A stretch of 64,000 nt of DNA, taken from the NCBI GenBank assembly GCA_037157565.1, contig JAZHRO010000024.1:15382501-15446500 (forward strand). The letters run 5' to 3'. A model generated the notes under the pieces. It was given only the letters and a program-made list of their open reading frames with translations, was not told the origin of the DNA and ran no database searches. A program made the translations under genes and the position numbers. The first letter of the stretch is position 1. Each line of letters starts with the position of its first letter. The stretch comes from Thalassia testudinum (taxonomy: Eukaryota; Streptophyta; Magnoliopsida; Alismatales; Hydrocharitaceae). Below, piece after piece: positions 33,303-44,183 of this stretch.

Positions 33303-35038
33303 TGTTGGTGCTAGAGCACCACGATCATTTGTTTTGATGATAACAAAACACGTGTTATTTAAAATTTGCACTTGGAGTCTTAGATTTCAGGTCAATTGCA
33401 AATGTAGGCGTGTTTAGACGGAATTCGAGCTCGCATCCAGGATGGATTGGAGGAGCTTGATGGAGAACAGAGGAGATTCGCAAGGAGCGATAGATTGAAA
33501 AAGGAAGGAGATGAAGAATAGGATAGATTTCCTTCTCTTGTACTCCTTGTATTTTTCGTTTCTTCTGTTGCTCTTTATTTTTTGTTACTTAGATTCATGT
33601 TAAAGAGCCTCAAAGTACCCTAACAGTAGTCCTAGGAACACCCGCACAACCCTAGGATACTTAGGTTTTCTGTAGAGAATTTAGAAAACCAATATAGGGT
33701 TTAAACAGCATTTCCAAACGTCTAATTCCCAAATCAGACGTCTGATAAAGTATTTTAAGACGTCTGACTGTTATTTCAGACGTCTGATAACAATTAGGCT
33801 GGAGTTAAGTAGTGCTGTCTGATGAAATCAGACGTCCAGACCTTAGACCATACGTCTTAGGAGACGTCTGATGACTTTGCCAGACGTCCAATTAGTGGAC
33901 CGTTGGCTCTCTTGTTATACAGTCAAGAATATGACCGTTAGAGCCTTATCAGACGTCCTTAGGCCTTTCCAGACATCTGATAAATGACCGTTTTGCCTCG
34001 GCTGACCCAAAATCTCTTCTCAGAGATTTTCTAGCCGTTGCAACTTTGGAAATCCATTCCCACGGAAAAAGTAGGTTTCCAGACGTCTAGACATAGTGCC
34101 AGACGTCTTGTATGTCGTCTGATGGACTTGCACAAAAATCCTGTTTAGATCTGATTCAAGTTAGGAAGAGACCCGCCCAAAATCAAACGTCTGACCTTGA
34201 AATCAGACGTCTTAAAGTGAACTTCCAGACATCTGATGCCATAATTAGGCGTCTGATAAGCCTGTCAGTGCAATGATTGTTCCTGATTTCGGGCTGATTC
34301 ACTTGGGCTTTGTACCCAACGGCTATGGAAGCTTTTCTAAGCCTTCCAAAGCTTTCCTAAGGCCTCTATAAATAGAGGGGAGCCTTTAGACACCCACATA
34401 CACAAGATACACGCTAAGAGAAACACAAGACACACCTAAGCAACTTAGTTCCACTCTTTTGTGTCCAAGAGAAGCACTTGCTCTCCAAGCTCTAGTTCCA
34501 TTCATCTTGAGAGCATCAAGCTTCGCGCACCCGCTCTCCCGCCGTAGTTCACGAGAGCGAAGTTGCGCCGTCGCGTGGCTCACGCACCGCATCATCAACT
34601 CGACGCACTCCTTGCAAAGGGGAGTTTCCTAATTCCTATAGAAGCTAGGTTTAAAATTACTTTGTTGGCTCTATTGGATTACTTGTTTATTTTATCTTTG
34701 TTATTTGGTTGGGTATTCGCTTTGCGAATTCCCGTCTCCTTCGCGAGACAAAATCCTTCTCGTTAAGAGAAGGGGTTGAGGTACGCTACCCTCGTCTAAG
34801 TAGCGTGGTTGTAATTGAGGTTGAATCACCCTCGTTTTAAAGTGATTCGGTTTAGTGGATTTTGATCAACTTGGTTGATCGGAAAATCCTAACTTGAGAG
34901 GGTTAGGTGGTGGTTTTCCCCCGATTTGGGTTTCCACCTAAAAATAATTGTGTACTCGTGTGATTGCTTATTTGTGAGATTGTTTATATTTTCATTTCCG
35001 CAATTATTACGTCACCCCCTCTTCGAAGGGAAACTTCA
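33303..35038 (+). mobile_element. Solo LTR, SIRE-like Ty1/copia (copy 2), nested in Tekay gag
   Basis: It has the same ends as copy 1 (TGTTGGTGCTAG ... GGGAAACTTCA), 1736 bp, flanked by target duplication CCACC (33298-33302 and 35039-35043). It carries the CAGACGTCTG word array (about 33719-34260) and TATAAATA at 34367-34374. No internal SIRE sequence is attached. Confidence 0.92.
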
Positions 35039-35043
35039 CCACC

Positions 35044-36180
35044 CACCGCCCCGAGCACCTCACCCTGAGGCTGCGGAGGGAGAGTCCTCTGTGGGACCAC
35101 ACGACGGACGCAGCGCTGGACACGGGGGAGGGGATGGGCCGCCGCTGTCAACACTTCTGTGCACGAGGCTCCTTTCCTTGGAGGTGCACCAGCATCTCCA
35201 CTGCGAGCTCTTCGGGCAGTTCCGGAAGCTGAAGCCCCCCTCCTTCAAGGGGGATGAGGACCCGACCGAGGCAGAGGACTGGCTCGAGCAGCTGGAGAAG
35301 ATTTTTGACACCCTTCGCCCCTTGGCGAAGTGCCGCGTGGCCTTTGCCACGTACCAGCTGGAGAGTGCGGCACACAGGTGGTGGAAGGCGGTCCAGGGAC
35401 AGGAAAGGGACAAGCCGACCTGGGACCGGTTCGTCACCCTCTTCTGCAAGCAGTACTTTCCCCAGACGTGGCAGGACCAAAGGAGGCGGGATTTCCACAC
35501 TCTCCGCCAAGGGACGATGACCGTGAGCGCGTACCGCACGCGTTTCCTGGAGCTGTCCCGCTTTGCAGCGACAGTGGTAGCCACAGAGGAGGAGCGCCTT
35601 TGGAGGTTCACCGAGGGGCTCCGGCCAGCAATTTGAGGGTATGTCAAACCCCTGAAGCTGCCTACGTTTTCGAGGGTGGTGGAGGCAGCTATGACCTACG
35701 AGGAGACCAACCCGTCCGCGCGAGACATTGACGGCGGGCGGAAGAGGCCCGTCCAGCCAAACTTTTCACAGGGCCGGCGAGAGAGGAGGCACGTGGCGTC
35801 CGCGGGAGAGCCGTCATGTTTTGCAGGGCCATCAGTGGCCTTTGGGGGCCCTCGACAGGGGCCAGTCGCCAGCACCGGACCCCCGCCCAGCTGACAGTAG
35901 GGACCCACTGAGGGCGGTAGTCGGGTTCCCCTCTATTACCAGTGTGGCCAGCCGGGCCACATCAGGAGGGACTGCCCGTCTTGGGCAGGAGGTCAGCAGA
36001 TACTTCCCGCGCAGAGCACTGGAGGGCGCGCAGGAGGCCGCGGTTCCCAGGCGCGAGGAGGAGGACAACAGTCGCGAAGAGGGTACCGGCCAGCACCTAC
36101 CCGTCCGACGCAGAGTGTGGCTGCTTCGTCCGCACCTAGAGCTGAGGGGCGTATCAACGCCCTGACACACAGGGATGCTA
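35044..36180 (+). pseudogene. Tekay element 1 Gag, capsid and zinc-knuckle part
   Basis: One frame continues from the N-terminal part: capsid block (FRKLKPPSFKGDEDPTEAEDW, FDTLRPLAKCRVAFATYQLE, HRWWKAV, FCKQYFPQTWQDQRRRDF), a basic linker and a CCHC knuckle near 35935. The first knuckle Cys is Tyr (YYQCGQPGHIRRDC). Stops occur at 35634-35636 (TGA, where Trp is expected) and after the PPPS block near 35892. It would form the particle shell and bind RNA. Confidence 0.88.
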
Positions 36181-36866
36181 GAGCTTCAGGATCGGTGGTG
36201 GCAGGTATGGTTTCAGTTTCCGGCAAACTCGTTTACACACTTTTCGATTCCGGCACTACGCATTCATTTGTCGCAGCAAGTTTCGCAGTTAGTTTGGGCC
36301 AGGACTATGCGCTGTTAGAGAATCCGTTCGTAATCAGAGGTCCGAGTGGTCAGCTGTTTGTAGCTGAGGAGGTGTACACGGATTGCGAGGTCAGCGTCGG
36401 GGGATATAACCTGCCAGCTGACCTGATTATGATACAGATGGAGGACTTTGGCGTAATTCTGGGGATGGACTAGCTGTCCGCTTACCACGCCTTGGTGGAC
36501 TGTTTTGAGAGGAAGATTGTCTTCTCCATACTGGAGTTGCCTTCTTTCGAGTTTCACGGATAGCCAGTGGAAGGAGGCTTCAGGTGCATTTCGGCACTTC
36601 GGGTGGCGAGACTTTTGAGCCAGGCGTGTGAGGGCTTCCTAGCTTGTGTGGTGGCAGAGCCCAACCCTGTGGCAGACTTCCAAAGCATCCCGGTGGTCAG
36701 AGAGTACCCTGACGTGTTTCCAGATGAGTTACCAGGACTACCGCCCGAGCTTGAGATCGAGTTTGAGATCTCACTAGTACCAGGGACCAGCCCATCTCCA
36801 CCGCACCATACCGGATGGCACCGCTTGAGCTACGAGAGCTCAAGTCTCAATTGCAGGATCTTTTAG
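36181..36866 (+). pseudogene. Tekay element 1 protease and Pol linker
   Basis: The retropepsin active site is DSGTT in YTLFDSGTTHSF and the flap-distal motif is VILGMD. The Trp after GMD is a TAG stop (36471-36473), and a further TAG follows at about 36561-36563. The region continues with the conserved REYPDVFPDELPGLPPE linker that precedes RT in Tekay elements. The reading frame is lost at about 36789 by a 1-bp deletion in a C-run. Confidence 0.88.
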
Positions 36867-38650
36867 AGAAGGGCTTCGTGAGGCCCAGTGCGTCTCCCTA
36901 GGGAGCCCCGGTACTGTTTGTGAAGAAGAAGGATGGTACCCTACGCCTTTGTGTGAACTACTGACAGCTGAATAGGGTCACCATCAAGAACAGATATCCG
37001 CTGCCGAGGATCGACGACTTGTTTGACCAGTTGCGGGGTGCCACGGTGTTCTCCAAGATCGACTTAAGGTCTGGATACCACCAGTTGAGGATCAAGGAGG
37101 CAGACATCCCCAAGACAGCTTTCCGCACCCGGTACGGACACTACGAGTTTTTGGTCATGCCGTTTGGGCTGACCAATGCCCCCGCTGCATTCATGGACCT
37201 GATGAACCTGGTGTTTAGACCGTACTTGGACCAATTCGTGGTGGTATTCATTGATGACGTACTCATCTATTCTCGATATCGGACGCAGCACGGACAGCAC
37301 TTGCGAATGGTTCTGGACACACTGAGACGACGTAGGCTGTACACTAAATACAGCAAGTGCGAGTTCTGGTTGAGGGAGGTGATCTTCTTAGGTCATGTGA
37401 TCTCTGGGGACGGCTTGGCGGTGGACCCAGCCAAGGTCGAGGTAGTGCTCAGGTGGGAGAGACCGCGTTCAGTCACCGAGATTCGCAGTTTCCTGGGACT
37501 GGCAGGATACTACAAACAATTCATCAGAGGTTTTTCACAGATTGCGCGTCCCATGACACAGTTGACCCAGAAGGTCGTGCCCTTCACTTGGACAGACGCC
37601 TGTGAGGCGTGCTTTCAGGAGCTGAAGGAGAGGTTGACCTCGACTCCCATGCTCACCATCCCTGACAGTAGTGGCAGGTTCGTTGTGTACATGGACACCT
37701 CCTTGCAGGGGTTAGGAGGTGTGCTCATGCAGAGGGGTCACGTTGTCACCTATGCTTTGCGACAACTGAAGCCCCATGAGCATACCTACCCTACCCACGA
37801 CCTGGAGTTGGCAGCTGTCATCTTCGCGCTGAAGACCTGGAGGCACTACTTGTACGGTGAGACCTTCGAGATTTTCACAGATCACAAGAGCCTCAGATAC
37901 CTTTTTGATCAGAAGGAGCTCAACATGAGACAGAGACGTTGGTTGGAGCTCCTGAAGGACTACGACTACAGCATTTCCTATCACTCGAGCATTGTCATGG
38001 CTCCCTACGAGGCTCTGTACGGACGGAGGTGTACGGCACCCTTGAGTTGGGTTGAGGTGGGGACCAAGTGGGAGGTTGGCCCCAGGTTGATCCGGCAGAG
38101 TCAGGAGGTAGTCGAGCAGATCCACAGGCGACTCTGCACTGTCAGGAGCAGACAGAAGAGCTACGCGGATCGGAGACGCAGAGAGGTGCAGTTCGAGGTT
38201 GGGGACCACGTCTTTCTTCGTGTTTCGCCCATGAAGGGCCTGCAGCGGTTTGGGGTGAGAGGGAAGCTCGCGCCGAGGTTCGTGGGGCCCTTTGAGGTCC
38301 TGGAGCGGGTTGGACCCGTTGCTTACAGACTTGCCCTCCCTCCTCAGCTTTTTGGTGTACACGACGTGTTCCAAGTGTCCAACCTCAGGAAGTACGTAGC
38401 CGATCCCAGTCATGTACTGAGTCACGAGAGCGTCGAGGTGGGCGACGACCTGACCTACCCCGAGCGGCCAGTGCAGATTCTTGACCGAGCCATCCGCAGT
38501 TTGAGACGTAAGCAAGTACCCCTGGTGAAGGTTTTGTGGAGGAGCCAGCGGTATGAGGAGGCTACCTGGGAGCATGAGGCGGCAATGCGGGAGCAGTACC
38601 CGAAGCTCTTCGTGAGTACGTTCTTTCAGACCGGATTCGGTCCTCTTTGA
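36867..38650 (+). pseudogene. Tekay element 1 RT-RNase H fused to integrase C-terminus and chromodomain
   Basis: After stops at about 36898 and 36961, the frame from 36964 to 38650 is open (over 540 codons). It contains RT motifs [32 protein letters not shown] and active site FIDD, thumb [13 protein letters not shown], RNase H (Asp in VYMDTS, then [10 protein letters not shown]), then jumps at about 37981-37984 to the integrase block [16 protein letters not shown]. The skipped 321 codons hold the last RNase H acid and the whole integrase zinc region and core. After the junction come the [16 protein letters not shown] block and a chromodomain ([17 protein letters not shown]). Confidence 0.9.
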
Positions 38651-38735
38651 GTTTGTTATGTTTTTATATGACGTTTTTCCCACACCGTGGTTAGCGCAAG
38701 TTTTGGGGACGAAACTTCCTTTGAATTTGTTATAT
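38651..38735 (+). other. Tekay element 1 3' untranslated end
   Basis: It contains the lineage-typical GGGGACGAAACTTCC just before the 3' LTR, but no long purine run directly abuts it (the last bases are TTTGTTATAT). The same arrangement is seen before the 3' LTR of element 2. Confidence 0.6.
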
Positions 38736-41478
38736 TGTTACGAATGCGGCTTCAAGACAATTTTTTAAGACGTCTGGGAGGTGGCCCAGACGTCTGACCA
38801 GACGTCTAGAACCCCTTCCAGACGTCTGGGATTTAATATCCACGGCGTACGTGGTTGCGTCTGTGCGCATGAGCACGCAGACCTGCAACCGCCACCCGCT
38901 TTCCTCTTTTTCCCTCTCTCCTCCTGCAGGGCGCAGTGCTCTCTCTCTCTCCCCGCGCGGCCTTAAAAGGCCCTCGCCCTCTCCCTCACCCTCATCTCCT
39001 CCGCTTCCTTCTTCTTCTTCTTCCAGCCGATGCGAGAGCGAGCGACCGGCGGCAGTAGCGGCCGCGGCAAGTGTGCGGGAGGAGGTTGCGCGAGGGAGGA
39101 GATGCTCGACCGTGATGGCTCGAGCTTGCCGGGGCAGCTAGAGCCGACCGGCGGGGGAGCAGCGGGCGTGGAGTGTCGCGGGAGGGTTGCTGCAGCTCGA
39201 GCAGCAGGCGGACGGGGCGCGGCGCGGCTGTGCGTCGCGGGCAAAGAGCAAGTCGAGCTCTGATTCTGGAAGTTTTTCCAGAATCAGACGTCTGGGATTC
39301 CAACCAGACGACGGTGAAGACGTCTGGAGGACTGTCCAGACGTCTGGCAGGTAAGTTATTTCGTCCTTCCTTTTTCGCGCGTACGGCCATGCAGCCGTCC
39401 GCCGTGCCTTCGTCTGCAACCCATCGTACTGAGAGCGAGGAGTGGATACGTGCAGGTTCTGCTCGGGAGGGCGCGAGACTCGCCATCCAACGCGAATCGG
39501 ACGTCTGGCCGCAGTGCCAAACGACGGGGAGGACTTCCAAACGTCCGGGTTGACCATCGGACGTCTGGGAATTAAGCCAAATGCCCCCGCAGGCTTCTGG
39601 ATGTCTGAGGGACTACATAGAGCGAAGGTACCATCTGACCCACATTTTAAGACGTCTGGAAGAGGTTCCAGACGTCTAATTTTGGACTGTTTCGTCGTTT
39701 TCGACCCGTTTAGGGCCCGTTCGGAGTCCATTTTCCGCGTTTCGAGTTGCGTTCTTCCCAGAATAAAATCCTCTACCCGTTTATAGTAATTATATACTGT
39801 TCTGAGAAACTCCTTGTGTTTGATCCTTGTGTTAGGACCCCGTTCCATTGCAGTCTCGGGGGTTGCGATGGCGCGCGGGATTTCCGACCACGCCCCCAGT
39901 ACTTCCATTGTAGCTGGTAGAGTGGCTTTTAAAATTATTAGCATAATTTGTTACAATTATGGAACAATTAATAGAACCTAGGGCATTGCATGAATCTTAG
40001 GAATGAGAAACCAGATTGAATGATAGATCCTAAGGTATTGCATGAATCCTAGGGCTGGAAAACTAGATTGAATGATAGATCCTAGGGTACGGCATGAATC
40101 CTAGGACTGGAAAACTAGTGATATGAATATAAATATTGCAGTCTTGGAAAAGTGGAAAGGAAATAATAGCTTCCTGTAAATTGATTTAACAGCTGCCTGT
40201 TATGAATAAATAAACATGATTGAGAACATAGGTTGTATGAACGTGAAACTGGAATGGTGAAACCTGAATGTGTTGAGTTAAAAGAGCTGGAACCCTACGG
40301 GGAATTAGGAGTAGAACTCCTGGAAAGAGAATGAAATGGAACTGAGAAGGAAAGATGTGGAAGTGTGTTGTCTCTTGGGTACGTAGTGCCAAGGGAAGTA
40401 CCTGTTACCTGTTTAGTGCAGAGCGGAGCCAGCCGCCCCAGGGACCCGGGGTTAGGTCTGGCCACTCTGTACCGACTTTTGGCTCTCATGTACATAGTAC
40501 CGAGGAAAGCTACTAGTGTAGAGCAAGTACTAGCTACCCCACGGGCCCCGGGGTGCTGCTAGCTCACCTACACCGACTTGTTAGGCCCACTGGGCAAACC
40601 AGGGTAGTCAGGTGAGGGTGCACGGACTGTGGAGGGGAAAGACCCCTGTTTGGTTACTGTGGAGGGGCTGGACCCCTGTTACTGAGAGGGCTCTGCCCTA
40701 TACTTGTTCCGTGCTGTGCTTTGGGTGCACCCATTAACTGAAACGACTGACCGCGTGCCAGTGCGGGATAGCTACCCGTGTGTTTATCGCGCGTGCCGTA
40801 GTCACCGTTACGTCTGTCAGCGACCTTGGGGTGGTTGACTGAGAGTAGGATCACCACGGGGGACTCTCCCGGCCAGGAGACCACCACGTGTTACTTCTAC
40901 TTTTCGGAAAAGACTGCAATCAAGATCGTTCCCACGAGGAACATTCGAGATCAGGTGAAGGATCTGAGAAATAGATAAATTGTGAAATAATAGAAAGACA
41001 TAAATAATAGAAAATAAAACAGCTACTGTACACTTTACTACTTCTTTAGTTTTAGCTGCCACTCTACTCAGCATTTCGCTGACGTGTTACACTCGTTACT
41101 TTTCAGGACCAGGTGTTGAGCAGCCAGGGTCAGCGGCTGCAGAGGACGCTGGGCCGAGTAGGGTCCAGTAGAGTTACCGCAGTTCTTTTGTAGCCCTTTT
41201 TGTTCCACTGTAGTGAGTAGTTCTTGTTACTCTCTGTACTTTTCTTTACTTGTAGTTCATGTTATGTTATAAATGTTGTTCTACTGTTGTGGTGGTATAT
41301 GCTGTAGTAGTTCCTTTTCTTACTGCTGTATTTTTGTTACTGGTAGTTATATTCATGCTGAATGTGGTTTACTTTTCTGCTTTTTTGGTTACTTCCTCGT
41401 TGGACGACTAGGTTTTGGGATTAGTTGAGTCAGTCCGGTTCTCGTGTCTCGTAGGGACTCGGGAATCGGGTCGTTACA
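38736..41478 (+). mobile_element. 3' LTR of Tekay element 1
   Basis: It starts TGTTACGAATG and ends GGGTCGTTACA, 2743 bp. It is closely similar to the 5' LTR over its whole length, implying insertion not long ago relative to other elements here. CCAGACGTCTGG words near its start are better preserved than in the 5' LTR. Confidence 0.93.
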
Positions 41479-41483
41479 GAGAA

Positions 41484-42688
41484 AATCATGAATAATGACA
41501 GTGTGAAAATGTCTCCTCTGATCTGGAATGATCAGAGGAGGTGAGGGGGGGTTCTAATTCTAAATCTACTCCTAATGCTAAACTACTCAACACAGCAGAT
41601 CAATCACTAATTCTAACTCTAATTCTACGTCTAACCTATTTAACTACAGCTATAGCTAACCTACAAAGCAGTAAAACTATTCTAACAGGAAGAATGAGAC
41701 CAATGGGTCCTTAGCCAACGACTAAGGATGAAGAACGGAGGGAGATGGACTCCAGCGAAGGGGAAAAGCCTTCTAGTGAAACTTTTGGGTCGTCCTCAGG
41801 CATACGTCATCCTTAGCGACGAAGGGAGTCAGAGAGAAGTCGGAGAATTCACAGCTGGTGGCTGTGAAATCTGGGGATTGGTGGAGAGGGGTGGCTGGAG
41901 TGGAAGAACGATCGCTAAGAATGTAGGAGGGAGCGAACCTTTGCACACGCAACCAGGGAGCTGCTTAAGTAGCCAATCAAGTGATTCAAATCACCGTGCA
42001 GGTGAAATTAGGCGTAGAGGGCATGGGTGGCGATGATGAGAGGAGCGAACGCGTGCAGCTACCAATTAAAAATCTGACTGTAGGATGGGATTTGGGGGTA
42101 GTGGTGAGCACACGCGTCGATTCGCGCAAAGATTCGAATCAGATCGAGCTGCAGATCATGATCAAGTGAGAATGGACAGTCCAGATGGCGCATGTTCTTC
42201 GCGTGCTACAGTGGACGCGTAGCTACTCCAAGCATGTGAAATCTGTTAGGTAAATTGCAGGGTGAGCCCTTCTACGAAGGGGTAGAAAATTTACAGTCAG
42301 GCCCATAAGTGATAAGAATATGTAACTGAATGGTCCCTAAGGGCTTACAGAAAGGTCCCTACATATTACAAATAGGTCCTAGGAAGTTCTCTAATGAAGG
42401 AAATGTAATGCATAAAGGACCTAAATGTAAATCCTAAATTTCAAGGCCTTAATGATGTCCAAATGCCTTCAAGTTTTTATATATGCTTAATTGAACATTT
42501 AGGAAGTTAATTACACTTTTAATTTGAACTTTTAAACTTGTTTGCATGTTCAATTTACACTGGATCACCATTTAACCTTTTTCACATGAATATCTCGTTT
42601 AATGACCTAATTATGCAATTTTAACACAAAATTAATGTTTTAGGTATTTTTCTTTGATTCCCACACTTAACCCTTTTTATTTGTTAAT
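41484..42688 (-). mobile_element. Family-B-like LTR, right half (copy 4)
   Basis: This continues 28561-30172 beyond the Tekay insertion. From 42060 it matches 13640-14260 (GGATGGGAT, GTGAGCACACG, TTCGCGCAAAG), and the AT-rich tail matches 25380-25710. It breaks off at CCTTTTTATTTGTTAATTC, about 70-90 bp short of the LTR edge, where it meets a truncated Tekay LTR. Small frames at 41728-42169 are not supported as genes. Confidence 0.6.
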
Positions 42689-44001
42689 TCTTGAACCCTA
42701 GGTCATGGTATGAACACTAGAGTTAGAGGAAATTACATGTGAATGATTGAGTAATCAAAAGCTGCTTGATTTATTCTAAATGGACCCCTACTATAATAAA
42801 AGTGGAAATTGAACTGCTTGTTCCATACATTCCAACCCGAATGTGAAAAAGAAACTCATGTATGAACCCCACGGGGAATATAGACAAGAACACTGTAATA
42901 CAGAGAACTAGATGATTCTGAAAATTTGCTGCCTATGGGCAGCTGTTAAGGGAGGTAAGCTGACCTTCGTGTACATTGTACCGAAGAGAGCAACTATCCC
43001 TTGTAATGTAGAGGGGAGCTTGCCTCCCCTGGGTTAGGACCCGGGGTGGGTTTGGCCACTCTACGGTGACTCTTACTGGCCCTCATGTACGTGGTACCGA
43101 GGTGAGCTACTTAGTGTAGGGGGGAGCTAGCCGCCCCAAGGGGCCCGGGGCTAGGTATGGCCACCCTACACCGACTCTTGTTAACCCGTTGGGCAAACCG
43201 AAGTAGTCGAACGAGGGTACGCAGACTGAGGAGGGGCGAGACCCCTGTTCTGTTCTGAGAGGGCAAGGCCCTATACTGTTTCGCACTGTACGTTGAGGCG
43301 TACCCTCTAGCGGAAACGACTGACCGCGTGCCAGTGTGGGGTAGCTACCCACGTGCTTATCACGTGTGCCGTAGTCACCACTACGTCACGACCATGACCT
43401 TGGGGTTGTAGACCGAGTATAGGACTACCACGGAGGGACTCCCCCAGCCAGGAGAGTGCCACATGGGCATCCTATATCACGGGAAGCTGCAAACAAAATC
43501 GTTCCTATAGGGAACATGAAGATTAATTAATAAATCCTAATTAGAGATCTCTATGCACCCACATAATATAATTGGAAAACGAAAAATTTTATGTTAACTA
43601 CTGGTTAAATGCATGTTACTTCTTACCCACCACTCTACTCAGCGTTAGCTGACTCCAGTTAATAAATTTTGTACAGGTCAGGGATTTGAGCAGCCCGAGC
43701 TACCAGCTGCTAAGGATGCTGGGCCTAGTCGAGCCTACCTTTAGTTCTACTGTTGGGTAGTCAGTTTCTATAGCTTTTCCTTCTACTATATGTACTCGCT
43801 TTTGTGATGGATGTATTATGACATATAATATTACTGTTCCTTTTCCCCTGTTGTCATTTTCTTTCTGCTTAGCTACTGTACTTATGTGATTGTGGTTTGT
43901 TGAATGTTATTTGGTTATTTCTTGTTGGACAACTGGGTCTTGGGATTAATCGAAGCGAGCCGGTCTCAGATCTTGTAGGGACCTGGGATCGAGTCGTGAC
44001 A
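42689..44001 (+). mobile_element. Truncated 5' LTR of Tekay element 2
   Basis: It aligns end to end with 52825-54137 (both 1313 bp), starting TTGAACCCTAGG and ending GTCGTGACA. The first ~984 bp of the LTR, present at 51841-52824, are missing. The left neighbour is a broken LTR, so a deletion joined the two. Confidence 0.9.
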
Positions 44002-44003
44002 GA

Positions 44004-44015
44004 TGGTATCAGAGC
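44004..44015 (+). other. Primer binding site, initiator tRNA-Met type
   Basis: TGGTATCAGAGC lies two bases after the LTR end, as in element 1. Confidence 0.92.
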
Positions 44016-44183
44016 AAGGTCGTCCCAAGAAATGAACCAAGTAGTTCGAAAAGCACCATACTTGTACACGTAACTGAGATAGCCATCATAACATTTTCTC
44101 TGGATTATTGTTTCCGAGTCTCACGTTTTCTCTTTAGTCAAATAGGCACCAATAATCTCATTCCTTCTCGATCTCTTGTAGGA

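Larger units (their letters stand above)
30173..41478 (+). mobile_element. Complete Tekay/Del chromovirus (Ty3/gypsy), element 1
   Basis: It has two LTRs, an initiator-Met primer site, gag, protease, RT, RNase H and a chromodomain, flanked by the 5-bp duplication GAGAA (30168-30172 and 41479-41483). Order and motifs fit the Tekay (Del) chromovirus lineage. A SIRE-like solo LTR sits in gag, and most of integrase has been deleted in frame. Gag-protease carries several in-frame stops and the RT frame is shifted, so it is non-autonomous. Confidence 0.93.
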
